Shown here: positions 55,771 to 64,000 of the stretch, one piece after another
Position numbering within the stretch: position 1 is the first letter of the stretch
Layout: every line of letters starts with the position of its first letter
Source: Tumebacillus flagellatus
Lineage (GTDB): Bacteria > Bacillota > Bacilli > Tumebacillales > Tumebacillaceae
NCBI RefSeq assembly: GCF_000714935.1
Contig: NZ_JMIR01000022.1
Location: 20,279 to 84,278, forward strand
Length of the DNA stretch: 64,000 bases
Direction: 5' to 3'
Notes under the pieces: model-generated
Seen by the model: only the letters and a program-made list of their open reading frames with translations
Told to the model about the DNA's origin: nothing
Databases searched by the model: none
Program-made: the position numbers and the translations under genes

Positions 55771-55790
55771 TTCTGTTACAGAACATTATA
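55771..55790 (-). promoter_or_regulatory. -10 element and palindrome upstream of ilvE copy 2
   Basis: TATAAT (55785-55790, minus strand) with TTCTGTTACAGAA (55771-55783) immediately downstream, where a repressor could block transcription. No good -35 is seen because the region is shared with the terminator of the aldo/keto reductase gene. Confidence 0.45.
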
Positions 55791-55791
55791 A

Positions 55792-55832
55792 CAAAAAAAG
55801 CCCGTGCGCGACGGGCGGCAGCGGGCTTTTTT
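55792..55832 (-). terminator. Terminator of aldo/keto reductase gene
   Basis: AAGCCCG ... CGGGCTTTTTTT hairpin on the minus strand, 35 bp after the stop codon. Confidence 0.75.
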
Positions 55833-55866
55833 CATCATGCTGAGTGCTGAGGGATTCGAAGCGGGA

Positions 55867-56847
<981 letters not shown>

Positions 56848-56908
56848 AAGGATCGTCCTCTCTGTTCAGGGGTGGTTTTGAAGATATCCTACCACGGGAC
56901 TTGAACGA

Positions 56909-56938
56909 AGTAAACTATTTTCGTTATTTTAGTCTACT
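56909..56938. promoter_or_regulatory. Inverted repeat between aldo/keto reductase and TetR genes
   Basis: AGTAAACTA (56909-56917) and TAGTCTACT (56930-56938) form an inverted repeat with one mismatch and a 12-bp AT-rich centre. Its place between divergent genes suits a TetR-family operator. Confidence 0.5.
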
Positions 56939-57011
56939 TTGTCTATTTTGTTTCGACCTATGAAGTTTCTGCTATACTGAAAGGAAGGTTACGAAGTGGA
57001 GGATTGCGGTC

Positions 57012-57674
57012 ATGTCTCGATATGACGATCCAGATGCAAAGCGGAAACTCGCCGGCAAACTGATCACCCATGTCAAAAAGGAAGGCTTTCAACAACTGCG
57101 CACCGACGAGATCGCCAAGATGATGGACATCTCCAAAGCGACTCTGTATAAATACTTCTCGTCCAAGGACGAGATCATTCAGCATCTCGTAGACGCCTAT
57201 GTGGAAGTGATCGTCGACGCGGACACGAAACTGCGCACCGACGATTCCGAGACCTTGGTTCAGCGCTTCCAACGGGCGTTCCGGCAAACCTTGTTGATCA
57301 CCGCGTACGGGTCGGAAGCGTTCCACCGCGACTTGCGCGACGTCTATCCGGAGATGCTGGAGCAGATCAAAAGCGCGATCCACCGGAGAAACAGCCGCTT
57401 GCGGCGCCTGTACGAAGAAGGAATGGAAGCCGGGCTGTTTCCGAAGTTGAACCCGACTCTGTTGCTGTTGCAAGATGAGCAGATGTTCCGCGACTTGCTG
57501 ACCCCCGCGTTCTTGATGGAGCACAACCTGTCGTTTCGCAACGCGCTGTTCGATTACTACGAGGTGAAGAAACACCAACTGTTCTCCCCCGACGTGCGCA
57601 AGGGGATGGAAGAAGAAGAGATGCTGGAGCAGTTGGAGTATCTCGCGCAAAAGATTTCGAGGAGCTTGTCCTAA
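57012..57674 (+). CDS. TetR/AcrR-family transcriptional regulator
   Basis: A 220-residue regulator with the N-terminal TetR helix-turn-helix: FQQLRTDEIAKMMDISKATL then YKYFSSKDEIIQHLVDAY. The C-terminal ligand domain is helical and divergent. ATG preceded by GGAGG. Divergent from the aldo/keto reductase. A TATACT -10 element lies at about 56973-56978. Confidence 0.92.
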   Translation: MSRYDDPDAKRKLAGKLITHVKKEGFQQLRTDEIAKMMDISKATLYKYFSSKDEIIQHLVDAYVEVIVDADTKLRTDDSETLVQRFQRAFRQTLLITAYGSEAFHRDLRDVYPEMLEQIKSAIHRRNSRLRRLYEEGMEAGLFPKLNPTLLLLQDEQMFRDLLTPAFLMEHNLSFRNALFDYYEVKKHQLFSPDVRKGMEEEEMLEQLEYLAQKISRSLS

Positions 57675-57707
57675 GAGCGAATCCCAAAAAGAACCCGTTG
57701 CCGGCGG

Positions 57708-57864
57708 TGCCGGCGATGCGCTCCTCGGAAAGTCCGTAGCCGCGGGCGGTGTCGATCAAGGTGATGCCGAGTTCCAACACGGTGTTGAGGACGTTCTCCG
57801 CCTCTCGCTCATTTCTCTCATTGTACCCAGAAAGGCATACCGTGCCGATTTCCCGCATACTCAT
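57708..57864 (-). pseudogene. Aldo/keto reductase N-terminal fragment
   Basis: EAENVLNTVLELGITLIDTA followed by RGYGLSEERI is the N-terminal catalytic Asp/Tyr region of an aldo/keto reductase. Sequence before and after it does not continue the fold, and the frame runs into the opposite strand of the TetR gene. It is a short relic, different from the intact reductase 1 kb away. Confidence 0.7.
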
Positions 57865-57895
57865 CTCCTACTATCCTCACCAAGGAGGGAGAGCG

Positions 57896-58057
57896 ATGTT
57901 TATGGTGCCGGGAATTGTTCTGAAGGTCTGTTGGCTGGTCATCTTCGCCCATTCAGGCTATACCACGTTTCAATTGCTGAACCAGACGCGGCACAAGGAC
58001 TGGTTCAAGATCCTCTTCCATCTCTCCGTCGCCATCGTGGCGCTCAGCTTTATCTAA
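57896..58057 (+). CDS. Small two-helix membrane protein
   Basis: A 53-residue protein with two hydrophobic segments (PGIVLKVCWLVIFAHSGYTT and WFKILFHLSVAIVALSFI) separated by the polar turn LNQTRHKD. The ATG has AAGGAGGGAGAGCG before it and a strong terminator follows, so it looks expressed. Family not recognised. Confidence 0.7.
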   Translation: MFMVPGIVLKVCWLVIFAHSGYTTFQLLNQTRHKDWFKILFHLSVAIVALSFI

Positions 58058-58058
58058 A

Positions 58059-58100
58059 AAAAGTCTCCTGGCCCGGTTGGGTGCAGGAGACTTTTTGCTG
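58059..58100. terminator. Terminator of small membrane protein gene
   Basis: AAAGTCTCCTG ... CAGGAGACTTT hairpin with A-run and T-run flanks; shared with the convergent stalk-domain gene. Confidence 0.85.
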
Positions 58101-58107
58101 AGGTCGG

Positions 58108-59025
58108 CTAAAAGGCGATCGGGAACACCAGCGGTTGGCGGTTGCCGTACAACTGCGTCGTCAACAGCAGCGAGTTGCCGGTCGGAATGCCCGGCAGCGC
58201 GATGTAGCCTTCCAGCGAATTGTTCGGCTCGACGCTGCCGAACAGATTCGGGTCCATGTGCGCCCCGAGGTGCTTGATCGTCTTGCCGTTGCTGAGTTTC
58301 ATCGTCGACATGCCTGCCAACAGGCTGGTCGACATCGTGCTGTTGTTGTCGATGCGGATGCGGAACATCGTTTCCGTGGCCAGCACTTCCATCGAGACCA
58401 CCGTCACGTCGACGTTGCCGAGCGTTTGGGTCACCGGCAGGCTTTGCGAGATCACAGACCCGGTGTTGGGATCGACCGGAGTCGGCGTGGACGGAGTGGT
58501 GCCGGGATTCCCGTTTGCGTCCGGATTGTCGTTTCCGCCGGATGTGCCCGGAATCGTCGGATCATCGCTTTTCGACGGAGCCGTTACTCTCACCGTATTC
58601 GTCGCGCCGTCCCATCCGACGTTGCAGCCGAGACCCTCGGAGAGCGCCCGCAGCGGCACCATCGTGTGACCGTCTCGAATTTGCGCGGGGACGTCGATCG
58701 TTTTCCACTGTGTGCCTTCGCCCAGATTCAACCCCATCGTCGTGGAGTCGATCGGGAACCAGACCTTGCGCCCGCCAAGCGACGCTTGCGCCGTTTGATC
58801 GGCTTCCAGCCACTGCACCGCGCCGTGCATCGCTTCGACCACGCCGCGCAACGGAACGAGCACGCGGTCGCGATCCAGCACAGCCGGATACGACAATTGC
58901 ACCGGTTTGTTGTCGACGAGCACGCGAATGTTGGACGCGGCCGTCGCTGTGCCGCCTGACCACAACGTCAACAGCATCGCTCCCGTCAGGAACGCCCCAA
59001 GGACGGGACGGATACTTTTTTTCAT
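58108..59025 (-). CDS. Secreted copper-amine-oxidase-type stalk domain protein
   Basis: A 305-residue exported protein. Signal peptide MKKSIRPVLGAFLTGAMLLT; then two halves of a stalk domain (about 32-150: RVLVDNKPVQLSYPAVL, VPLRGVVEAMHGAVQWLEAD, MVPLRALSEGLGCNVGWDGA). A Pro/Thr/Gly/Asn linker (about 155-190) leads to a C-terminal beta domain (about 195-305). The last region resembles DUF4352-type immunoglobulin-like domains that follow stalks in Bacillales, by pattern only. ATG 59025 follows GGAGGTC. No enzyme domain is present. Confidence 0.82.
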   Translation of the reverse strand: MKKSIRPVLGAFLTGAMLLTLWSGGTATAASNIRVLVDNKPVQLSYPAVLDRDRVLVPLRGVVEAMHGAVQWLEADQTAQASLGGRKVWFPIDSTTMGLNLGEGTQWKTIDVPAQIRDGHTMVPLRALSEGLGCNVGWDGATNTVRVTAPSKSDDPTIPGTSGGNDNPDANGNPGTTPSTPTPVDPNTGSVISQSLPVTQTLGNVDVTVVSMEVLATETMFRIRIDNNSTMSTSLLAGMSTMKLSNGKTIKHLGAHMDPNLFGSVEPNNSLEGYIALPGIPTGNSLLLTTQLYGNRQPLVFPIAF

Positions 59026-59104
59026 CACAAGACCTCCACAACGTAATGAGTCTTTGTCTCTACTCCATTCGTCCCCTGCTCTGCCACTCCCTGCCTGTTA
59101 CGTC

Positions 59105-59140
59105 GAAAAAAACCCGCGGCTTGTCCAAGCTCGCGGGCTC
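59105..59140 (-). terminator. Terminator of GGDEF-EAL gene
   Basis: GCCCGCGAGC-TTGGACAA-GCCGCGGGTTTTTTT on the minus strand, five bases after the stop codon. Confidence 0.8.
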
Positions 59141-59144
59141 TCAC

Positions 59145-61232
59145 TCAAATCATCAGTTCTCCGAGCGTGACCAGCCGCTCAAACTCGCGGGCGGGCACCG
59201 GCTTGCAATAGAAATACCCCTGTACTTTGTCGCAATCGATCGTGCGCAAAAACTCCAACTGCTCGTGGGTTTCCACACCCTCCACGACCACGTCGAGGTT
59301 GAGACTGCGCGCCATCCAGCGAATCGCCGTCACAATCGAGGCGTCGTCCGGGTCGGTCGTGATGTCTTGGATGAACGAGCGGTCGATTTTCAGGGTGTGA
59401 ATCGGGAATTTCTTGAGGTAGCTCAGCGACGAGAATCCCGTGCCGAAGTCGTCGATGGAGATGTGCACGCCCAAGAGTTCCAAGAGCTTGAGTTTTGCAA
59501 TCACGAAATCGATGTTGTGCATCGCGATGCTCTCCGTGATTTCCAAGTCGAGGTACTGCGGGTGCAACTCCGTCTCTTGCAGAATCCGCCGCACTTTGTC
59601 CACCAAATCCATCTGTTGGAACTGGCTGGACGAGAGATTAACAGATACCTTGAAATATTGCGACTTCTCCACTTGCCATTGCCGGGCTTGTCGGCACGCT
59701 TCCCGCATCACCCATTCGCTGATCTGGGCGATCAGGCCGGTCTCTTCCGCCAGCGGGATAAACTGCGCCGGAGACACCAAACCGCGCTCGGGATGCTGCC
59801 AGCGCACCAGCGCTTCGACGCCGATCACGAATCCGGTGTTGATGTTGATTTGCGGTTGGTAGTAGACCACGAACTGCTCGCGTTCGAGGGCTTTGCGCAG
59901 GTCGTTTTCCAACTCCATGTATTCAAAGACCTGCTTGTTTTTGCCCGCCCGGTTGAGTTGGAAGTTGTTCTTGCCTTGGTCTTTGGCGATGTACATGGCG
60001 GTGTCGGCGTGCTTGAGCAGCGTGTTCACGTCGCAGCCGTCCTCCGGGAAGATCGCAATCCCGATCGAGGCGGTGATATGGAATTCGTAGCCCGCTACGA
60101 GAATCGGCGGTGTGAACGCGTTGAGGATGCGCTGCGCCGTCTCCACGGCAAGATCCGGATCGAGCAGGCTTGGCATCAACAGCGCGAACTCGTCGCCGCC
60201 CAGTCTCGCCACCGTGTGCTCCGGCGCGATGCAACTGTGCAAGCGTTCCGCCACTTCCTGCAAAATCTGGTCGCCGATGGCGTGCCCGAGCGATTCGTTG
60301 ACCACTTTGAAGCGGTCGAGGTCGAGCATCAGCACCGCCACGTTCTGCTGCGATTCGCGCGCGTCTTCCAAGGCGTACTGCAGCCGGTCGAGGAACAGAC
60401 GGCGGTTCGGCAAGTTGGTCAGCGGATCGTGGTAGGCGAGGTGGTAGATCATCTGCTCGTCCCGTTTGCGTTTCGTGATGTCCTTGGCGATGCCGAACAC
60501 GCCGACGATCTGCTCGTTGACGAGGATCGGGACGTTCGTGACGCTCGCGTGCACGCGATACCCCTGTTTGTGCAAAAACGTCATCTCAAAAAACTGCGCC
60601 TCCCCGCGCAGAGCTTTTTGCAGATGCATGTTGATGCGGTCAAAGTCTTCCGCTGGGATCAGATGATGTGTCGAGCCGTTCCCTGTCAGTTCTGCTTCTG
60701 AATAGCCGGTCAACGCTTCCCAAGCAGGGTTGCCTCCCATGAACTTCCCCTCGGTGTCATAGGAGAACACGGCGTCGATATTCTGTTCGTAGAGCGATTT
60801 GTAGCGTTGCTCGCTTTCTTCGAGGCGGCGTTCCGCCTCTTTGCGCACCGAGATGTCGCGTCCGACGATCACGAAGCCGTCGATGTCCCCCACATCGCTC
60901 AGCACCGGCATTCCGCGGACTTCAATTTGCTTCCAACCAAACTCGCTTTGGAATTGAAATTCGATTTGTGCCTGCTCTTTGGTGATGTGCATGCGGGCGA
61001 TCAAGTCGCGCACGCTGTGTGCGTCATTTGGGTGAATGAATTCATACGAAGAAACGCCTTCGTAAAACGCCGGGTCCCGCCCCAACACCTGCGTGTGGGA
61101 AGGCGACGCGTAGAGAATCGTCCCTTCGTTGTCCAAGACGGCGATCATGTCGGTTACATTTTCGACGATCAGCCGAAAGCGCTCGTCTCGGGTTCCAAAC
61201 ACACCATAGCCTGCCTTTCTTCCCCCGTCCAT
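59145..61232 (-). CDS. PAS-PAS-GGDEF-EAL cyclic-di-GMP protein
   Basis: A 695-residue cytoplasmic signalling protein. PAS1 (about 18-130, NVTDMIAVLDNEGTILYASP), PAS2 (about 140-265, NIDAVFSYDTEGKFMGGNPA), GGDEF (about 270-430, intact active site ARLGGDEFALL), EAL (about 440-690, YYQPQININTG, EALVRW, NLSSSQF, DDFGTGFSSLSYLKKFP). Both enzymatic motifs look intact, so it could make and break cyclic di-GMP under control of the PAS sensors. ATG preceded by AAAGGGG. Monocistronic. Confidence 0.95.
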   Translation of the reverse strand: MDGGRKAGYGVFGTRDERFRLIVENVTDMIAVLDNEGTILYASPSHTQVLGRDPAFYEGVSSYEFIHPNDAHSVRDLIARMHITKEQAQIEFQFQSEFGWKQIEVRGMPVLSDVGDIDGFVIVGRDISVRKEAERRLEESEQRYKSLYEQNIDAVFSYDTEGKFMGGNPAWEALTGYSEAELTGNGSTHHLIPAEDFDRINMHLQKALRGEAQFFEMTFLHKQGYRVHASVTNVPILVNEQIVGVFGIAKDITKRKRDEQMIYHLAYHDPLTNLPNRRLFLDRLQYALEDARESQQNVAVLMLDLDRFKVVNESLGHAIGDQILQEVAERLHSCIAPEHTVARLGGDEFALLMPSLLDPDLAVETAQRILNAFTPPILVAGYEFHITASIGIAIFPEDGCDVNTLLKHADTAMYIAKDQGKNNFQLNRAGKNKQVFEYMELENDLRKALEREQFVVYYQPQININTGFVIGVEALVRWQHPERGLVSPAQFIPLAEETGLIAQISEWVMREACRQARQWQVEKSQYFKVSVNLSSSQFQQMDLVDKVRRILQETELHPQYLDLEITESIAMHNIDFVIAKLKLLELLGVHISIDDFGTGFSSLSYLKKFPIHTLKIDRSFIQDITTDPDDASIVTAIRWMARSLNLDVVVEGVETHEQLEFLRTIDCDKVQGYFYCKPVPAREFERLVTLGELMI

Positions 61233-61346
61233 GGCGTAACCCCTTTCCCTAACCCCTTACCAATCAAATGCAAGTTCTCTCACTTCAAATCATACCACAC
61301 CATAATATGAAATGAAATTTATCTTGGGTGAAAAATAAGACCCTTT

Positions 61347-61784
61347 TTAAAGGAGTTTCTCCAAAACAATTCCATACAACATGTGAAAAGCAACCCAAAG
61401 TAGATAGGCTTCCCAAGAAAAAGGAGTCATCAACTCCGGCGCCGCTTGTGGAGCGAGGACGAAATAGATCGAAGAAACGAGCACTCCGTAGACGAGGCCG
61501 AGCCGCCGACTGCGAACGTCGAGGCGGGCGGTGAGTTTGGCGTACACCCACGCCGCGACGAGCGCGACGAGCAGATGTGCCGCCCATTGGACGAACAGCG
61601 TGTTGAAGTTGGAGAGCACAGGCACGTACGAGAGATCGAGCAGGACGGTATCGAGCGGGTACCCGGAAACGCGGCTCGCCAGCGTCAACGCCAGCCCGAG
61701 AAAAAGTCCGCTGCCAAGGCCTGCGGGGAGAATGCGGGGGTTGCTTGGATTCTGTTTCCGTTTTTGTTTCTGGGACTTCGCCAT
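61347..61784 (-). CDS. YqhR-like membrane protein
   Basis: A 145-residue protein with a basic N terminus (MAKSQKQKRKQNPSNPRI) and four hydrophobic segments. The motifs LLDLSYVPVLSNFNTLFVQW and ELMTPFSWEAYLLWVAFHML resemble the conserved YqhR family of spore-forming bacilli, whose function is unknown. The ATG at 61784 follows GAGGAG; an extension upstream lacks support. It lies directly after the broken histidine kinase. Confidence 0.65.
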   Translation of the reverse strand: MAKSQKQKRKQNPSNPRILPAGLGSGLFLGLALTLASRVSGYPLDTVLLDLSYVPVLSNFNTLFVQWAAHLLVALVAAWVYAKLTARLDVRSRRLGLVYGVLVSSIYFVLAPQAAPELMTPFSWEAYLLWVAFHMLYGIVLEKLL

Positions 61785-61785
61785 G

Positions 61786-63058
61786 TCACTCCTCGCTTTC
61801 AAACAGCAACACCGCCGTCGTGCCGGTGCCCGGTTTGCTGTGGAATTTGAGTTTGCCGTGCATCGCTTCGACGAGGCGGAACGTGGTCATGAGGCCGAGA
61901 CCGGTTCCTTTTTCCTTCATGGAATAATAGGGCGTGCCGAGGCGTTGGAGGTGTTCGTCGGACATGCCGCAGCCGTTGTCCACGACGCGGATGCGCACGA
62001 AATTCAACTGTTTGTCCACGACCACTTGTACTTCGCCTCCCGAGACGGACGCAGTCGCTTCGATGGCGTTTTTTGTGAGGTTGAGCAGGCATTGTTGCAG
62101 CTTGCTGCGGTCTCCCCGCGTCGCCAGCCCCGGCTCCGCGTCCCACGCAAACTTCACGCCCGTGGAATTCGCCAAGGGCAGCACGATGTGGCACGTGCTC
62201 TCCACCAACTGCGTGACATCCACACGGTCCATCCGCTCCGTCTGCGGCTTGGCAAACGACAGGTACTCGCCCAAAATCGACTCCGCCCGGTCCAATTCGC
62301 TAAGCGCCAAACTCATGTACTGGCGGTCCCGCTCATAGCCTTGCACCCGCTCTTGCAACAGTTGCAAAAACCCCCGCACCACCGTCAGCGGGTTGCGGAC
62401 TTCATGCGCGACAGAGGCGGCGAGTTCGCTGATCACGCCGGTTTTTTCCACGCGTTGCAGTTCGATTTCGACCCCGACTTTTTTGATGATCGCTTCGGCG
62501 AACACGCAGTTGACCGCCACGCCCACCACGACGAACAAGATCAAGAGGGGATACAACCAAGGATGGGGCGACGGCAGGTGATTCGTTTCGCGATAGTAGA
62601 AAAAAAAACGCCGACGTCACGCCGCTTCCGAAGAGCGCCAACAAGATCGACACGCCGATTCTCCAACCGCTGCTCAACCGTTGCATGCGCCCCCGCCATG
62701 CGACATAGGCGGGTACAGACAGCACGGCCATCGTGCCCAGAATCGCAACGTCGGAAAAGTGCCCCGCGACCACGAACACGCGGTACAGCAAAAACAACAC
62801 CATTGAAATCAGACCTGTGCCCAACCCCGAATACAGAAACGCCAACACCAGCGGGGCAAAGCGCAAATCCCAATAGTACTCATTCCCTGCATCGAGCGCA
62901 AACGTCACTCATAGCATCGCCGTTCCACCCCAGATCAGGCTTGCGATCCGCCGGGAGTGGAAGACGATCTTCGGGATTCCTCTCTGCAATTGCAAAAACT
63001 GAAACGCGATACTGGGCAACAAGACGATAAGCAGTTGTAAGAAAAGCGGTTCAAACAC
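61786..63058 (-). pseudogene. Sporulation-type membrane histidine kinase, disrupted
   Basis: Joining frames reconstructs a kinase with about six membrane segments (GTG start at 63058 after AAGGAGG; FEPLFLQLLIVLLPSIAF ... GLGTGLISMVLFLLYRVFVV), then HisKA SELAASVAHEVRNPLTVVRG and HATPase QQCLLNLTKNAIEA, DNGCGM, KGTGLGLM. A TGA at 62909-62911 interrupts the N-terminal part. A nine-A tract at 62600-62608 (nine T on the coding strand) shifts the frame; eight would restore it. This resembles KinB/5TM-Lyt-type sporulation kinases. A kinase fragment from 62556 onward is still open and could be made. Confidence 0.8.
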
Positions 63059-63130
63059 GAGATGGCTGACCTCCTTACTTCTTACTTACGTAACTCTTCA
63101 ATGGAATTGAAAAATTTCCCTCCTTCTGCC

Positions 63131-63174
63131 ATGAAAAAAACTCCCGGCTCCGCGCGGAGCTGAGAGTTTTTTAG
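63131..63174 (-). terminator. Terminator of the last secreted-protein gene
   Basis: CTCAGCTCC-GCGC-GGAGCCGGGAG followed by TTTTTTT on the minus strand. Confidence 0.8.
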
Positions 63175-63743
63175 GAACCGGGGTCTTTGCCGCCGTTCAG
63201 AATTTTTTGCGTGAGTGCTTGGTCGTCTGGCGGCAGCGTGACTTCGAGGGTGGAGTAGCCTTTGTAGTCGCCGTTCTCGTCCTTCTCCACTTTGATTTTG
63301 CCGTAGGTGGGATAGGGTTTGGTGCTGAGCGTGTACGTGGCGCTCAAGTGATCGTCCGCCACGCGCTTGTCGAGCGCGTCGCTGGGCAGGGCGACCAGCG
63401 GGTCGGGGACGTTTTGGCCTTTGGCAAACGGGTCGGGTTCCATCACGCAGCCCATGCAAAGCGAGTAGACGTAGCTGACTTTTTGCTTCGGATCGGCGGG
63501 GTTGGTGTAGTCCACCCCCGACCAGATGCCGGGATTGCCCGTCGGCGTCTTGGTCCATCCGGCGGGAACGCCGGGCACGGAGATGTCCGACGCTGCCGGA
63601 GTATTCTGCTCCGGCGGGGCCGGGGTGCTCGGCGGTTCGTTGCGATGCTCCAGCCAGTAGGTCAAGCCTACGTACCCGGCGAGCAGCAGTCCTGCGATCA
63701 TCAACGTGATGCCGATGGTTTTTCTGGCTCTGCCTCTTGCCAT
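63171..63743 (-). CDS. Membrane-anchored protein of unknown function
   Basis: A 190-residue protein with one N-terminal membrane helix (IGITLMIAGLLLAGYVGLTY) after a basic start, a Pro-rich spacer (EPPSTPAPPEQNTPA), and an extracytoplasmic domain of about 130 residues with VYSLCMGCVMEPDPFAKGQ (C-x2-C) and LSATYTLSTKPYPTYGKIKV. The CxxC could bind a metal or form a disulfide. I do not recognise the family. The ATG at 63743 has AGGAGG at ideal spacing; an ATG two codons earlier is too close. Confidence 0.7.
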   Translation of the reverse strand: MARGRARKTIGITLMIAGLLLAGYVGLTYWLEHRNEPPSTPAPPEQNTPAASDISVPGVPAGWTKTPTGNPGIWSGVDYTNPADPKQKVSYVYSLCMGCVMEPDPFAKGQNVPDPLVALPSDALDKRVADDHLSATYTLSTKPYPTYGKIKVEKDENGDYKGYSTLEVTLPPDDQALTQKILNGGKDPGS

Positions 63744-63829
63744 GCACATCCCCTCCTGAGAGTAGGATGTGCAGTTTTTGGGGGAACACTCATTTTTGCG
63801 GCGGGGCGGGGATTTGCTTTACGGTCACA

Positions 63830-64000
63830 CTATCCCCAAATATTTTGATCGTTCTCATCGACAACTGCTTCAATGTCTTCCTTATTCGAATACAACCAGA
63901 TACCCTCGTGGTATCGCTAATGCTTTCAGTAAGGAAGGTCGGATTTTTAGCAACTGGTAGATGTAATAGGCCTCCAGTTCAGGGTTCTCGTCGGAATTGT
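63830..64000 (-). pseudogene. 3' end of an unidentified gene with probable frameshift
   Basis: From the right edge the minus strand codes NPELEAYYIYQLLKIRPSLL followed by KALAIPRGYLVVF and then meets a stop. Shifting by one base near 63885-63900 continues YSNKEDIEAVVDENDQNIWG to a TAG at 63830-63832. The joined sequence looks like one protein C terminus, so either the gene is broken or there is a local sequence error. Product not recognised; the rest lies beyond the window. Confidence 0.4.

Overview
The window reads as chromosomal DNA of a GC-rich, spore-forming Firmicute, most like the Alicyclobacillaceae (Tumebacillus or a close relative). This is inferred from gene content and protein style: a CggR-headed glycolytic operon, ComER, SigL/RpoN, an ssrA-smpB-rnr-secG block, copper-amine-oxidase 'stalk' domains, and strong GGAGG ribosome sites with many GTG/TTG starts. 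No species assignment can be proven from the sequence alone.

Layout. 1-8.4 kb: the 3' end of acetate kinase, a fosmidomycin-resistance-type MFS exporter, a dead SagB-type nitroreductase, a TolB-like secreted propeller, a regulator plus MFS pair with a GATCAA palindrome, and a Fur-type feoA-feoB operon with its Cys-rich small partner. 8.4-12 kb: a less GC-rich patch of small secreted proteins, a VOC protein and an Uma2-family protein. 12-18.4 kb: a defence island made of a type III restriction-modification operon (mod-res) and a Septu-like ptuA-ptuB pair. 18.5-34.4 kb: housekeeping genes (tmRNA, smpB, rnr, an Est30-type esterase, secG, eno-gpmI-tpiA-pgk-gapA-cggR, rpoN, comER, thiD and tRNA-Arg). 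34.5-44.5 kb: an M1-type peptidase, an ABC exporter with a two-component system, and a biotin ECF transporter in which one ATPase is fused to the T component.

44.5-52 kb is the most coherent accessory system. Seven genes on the minus strand encode an NreBC-like sensor/regulator pair, a TauE-type exporter, a rhodanese-persulfide dioxygenase fusion, cytochrome bd (cydAB) and a sulfide:quinone oxidoreductase. Together they suggest a sulfide-oxidising and detoxifying respiratory module. 52-55.8 kb is a scrambled branched-chain amino acid locus: two ilvE paralogues, an ACT-domain protein resembling the acetolactate synthase small subunit, an ilvB pseudogene with three in-frame TAA codons, and a duplicated promoter module. 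55.8-64 kb holds an aldo/keto reductase with a divergent TetR regulator, a stalk-domain protein, a PAS-PAS-GGDEF-EAL protein, a YqhR-like membrane protein, a broken sporulation-type histidine kinase, and further small or partial genes.
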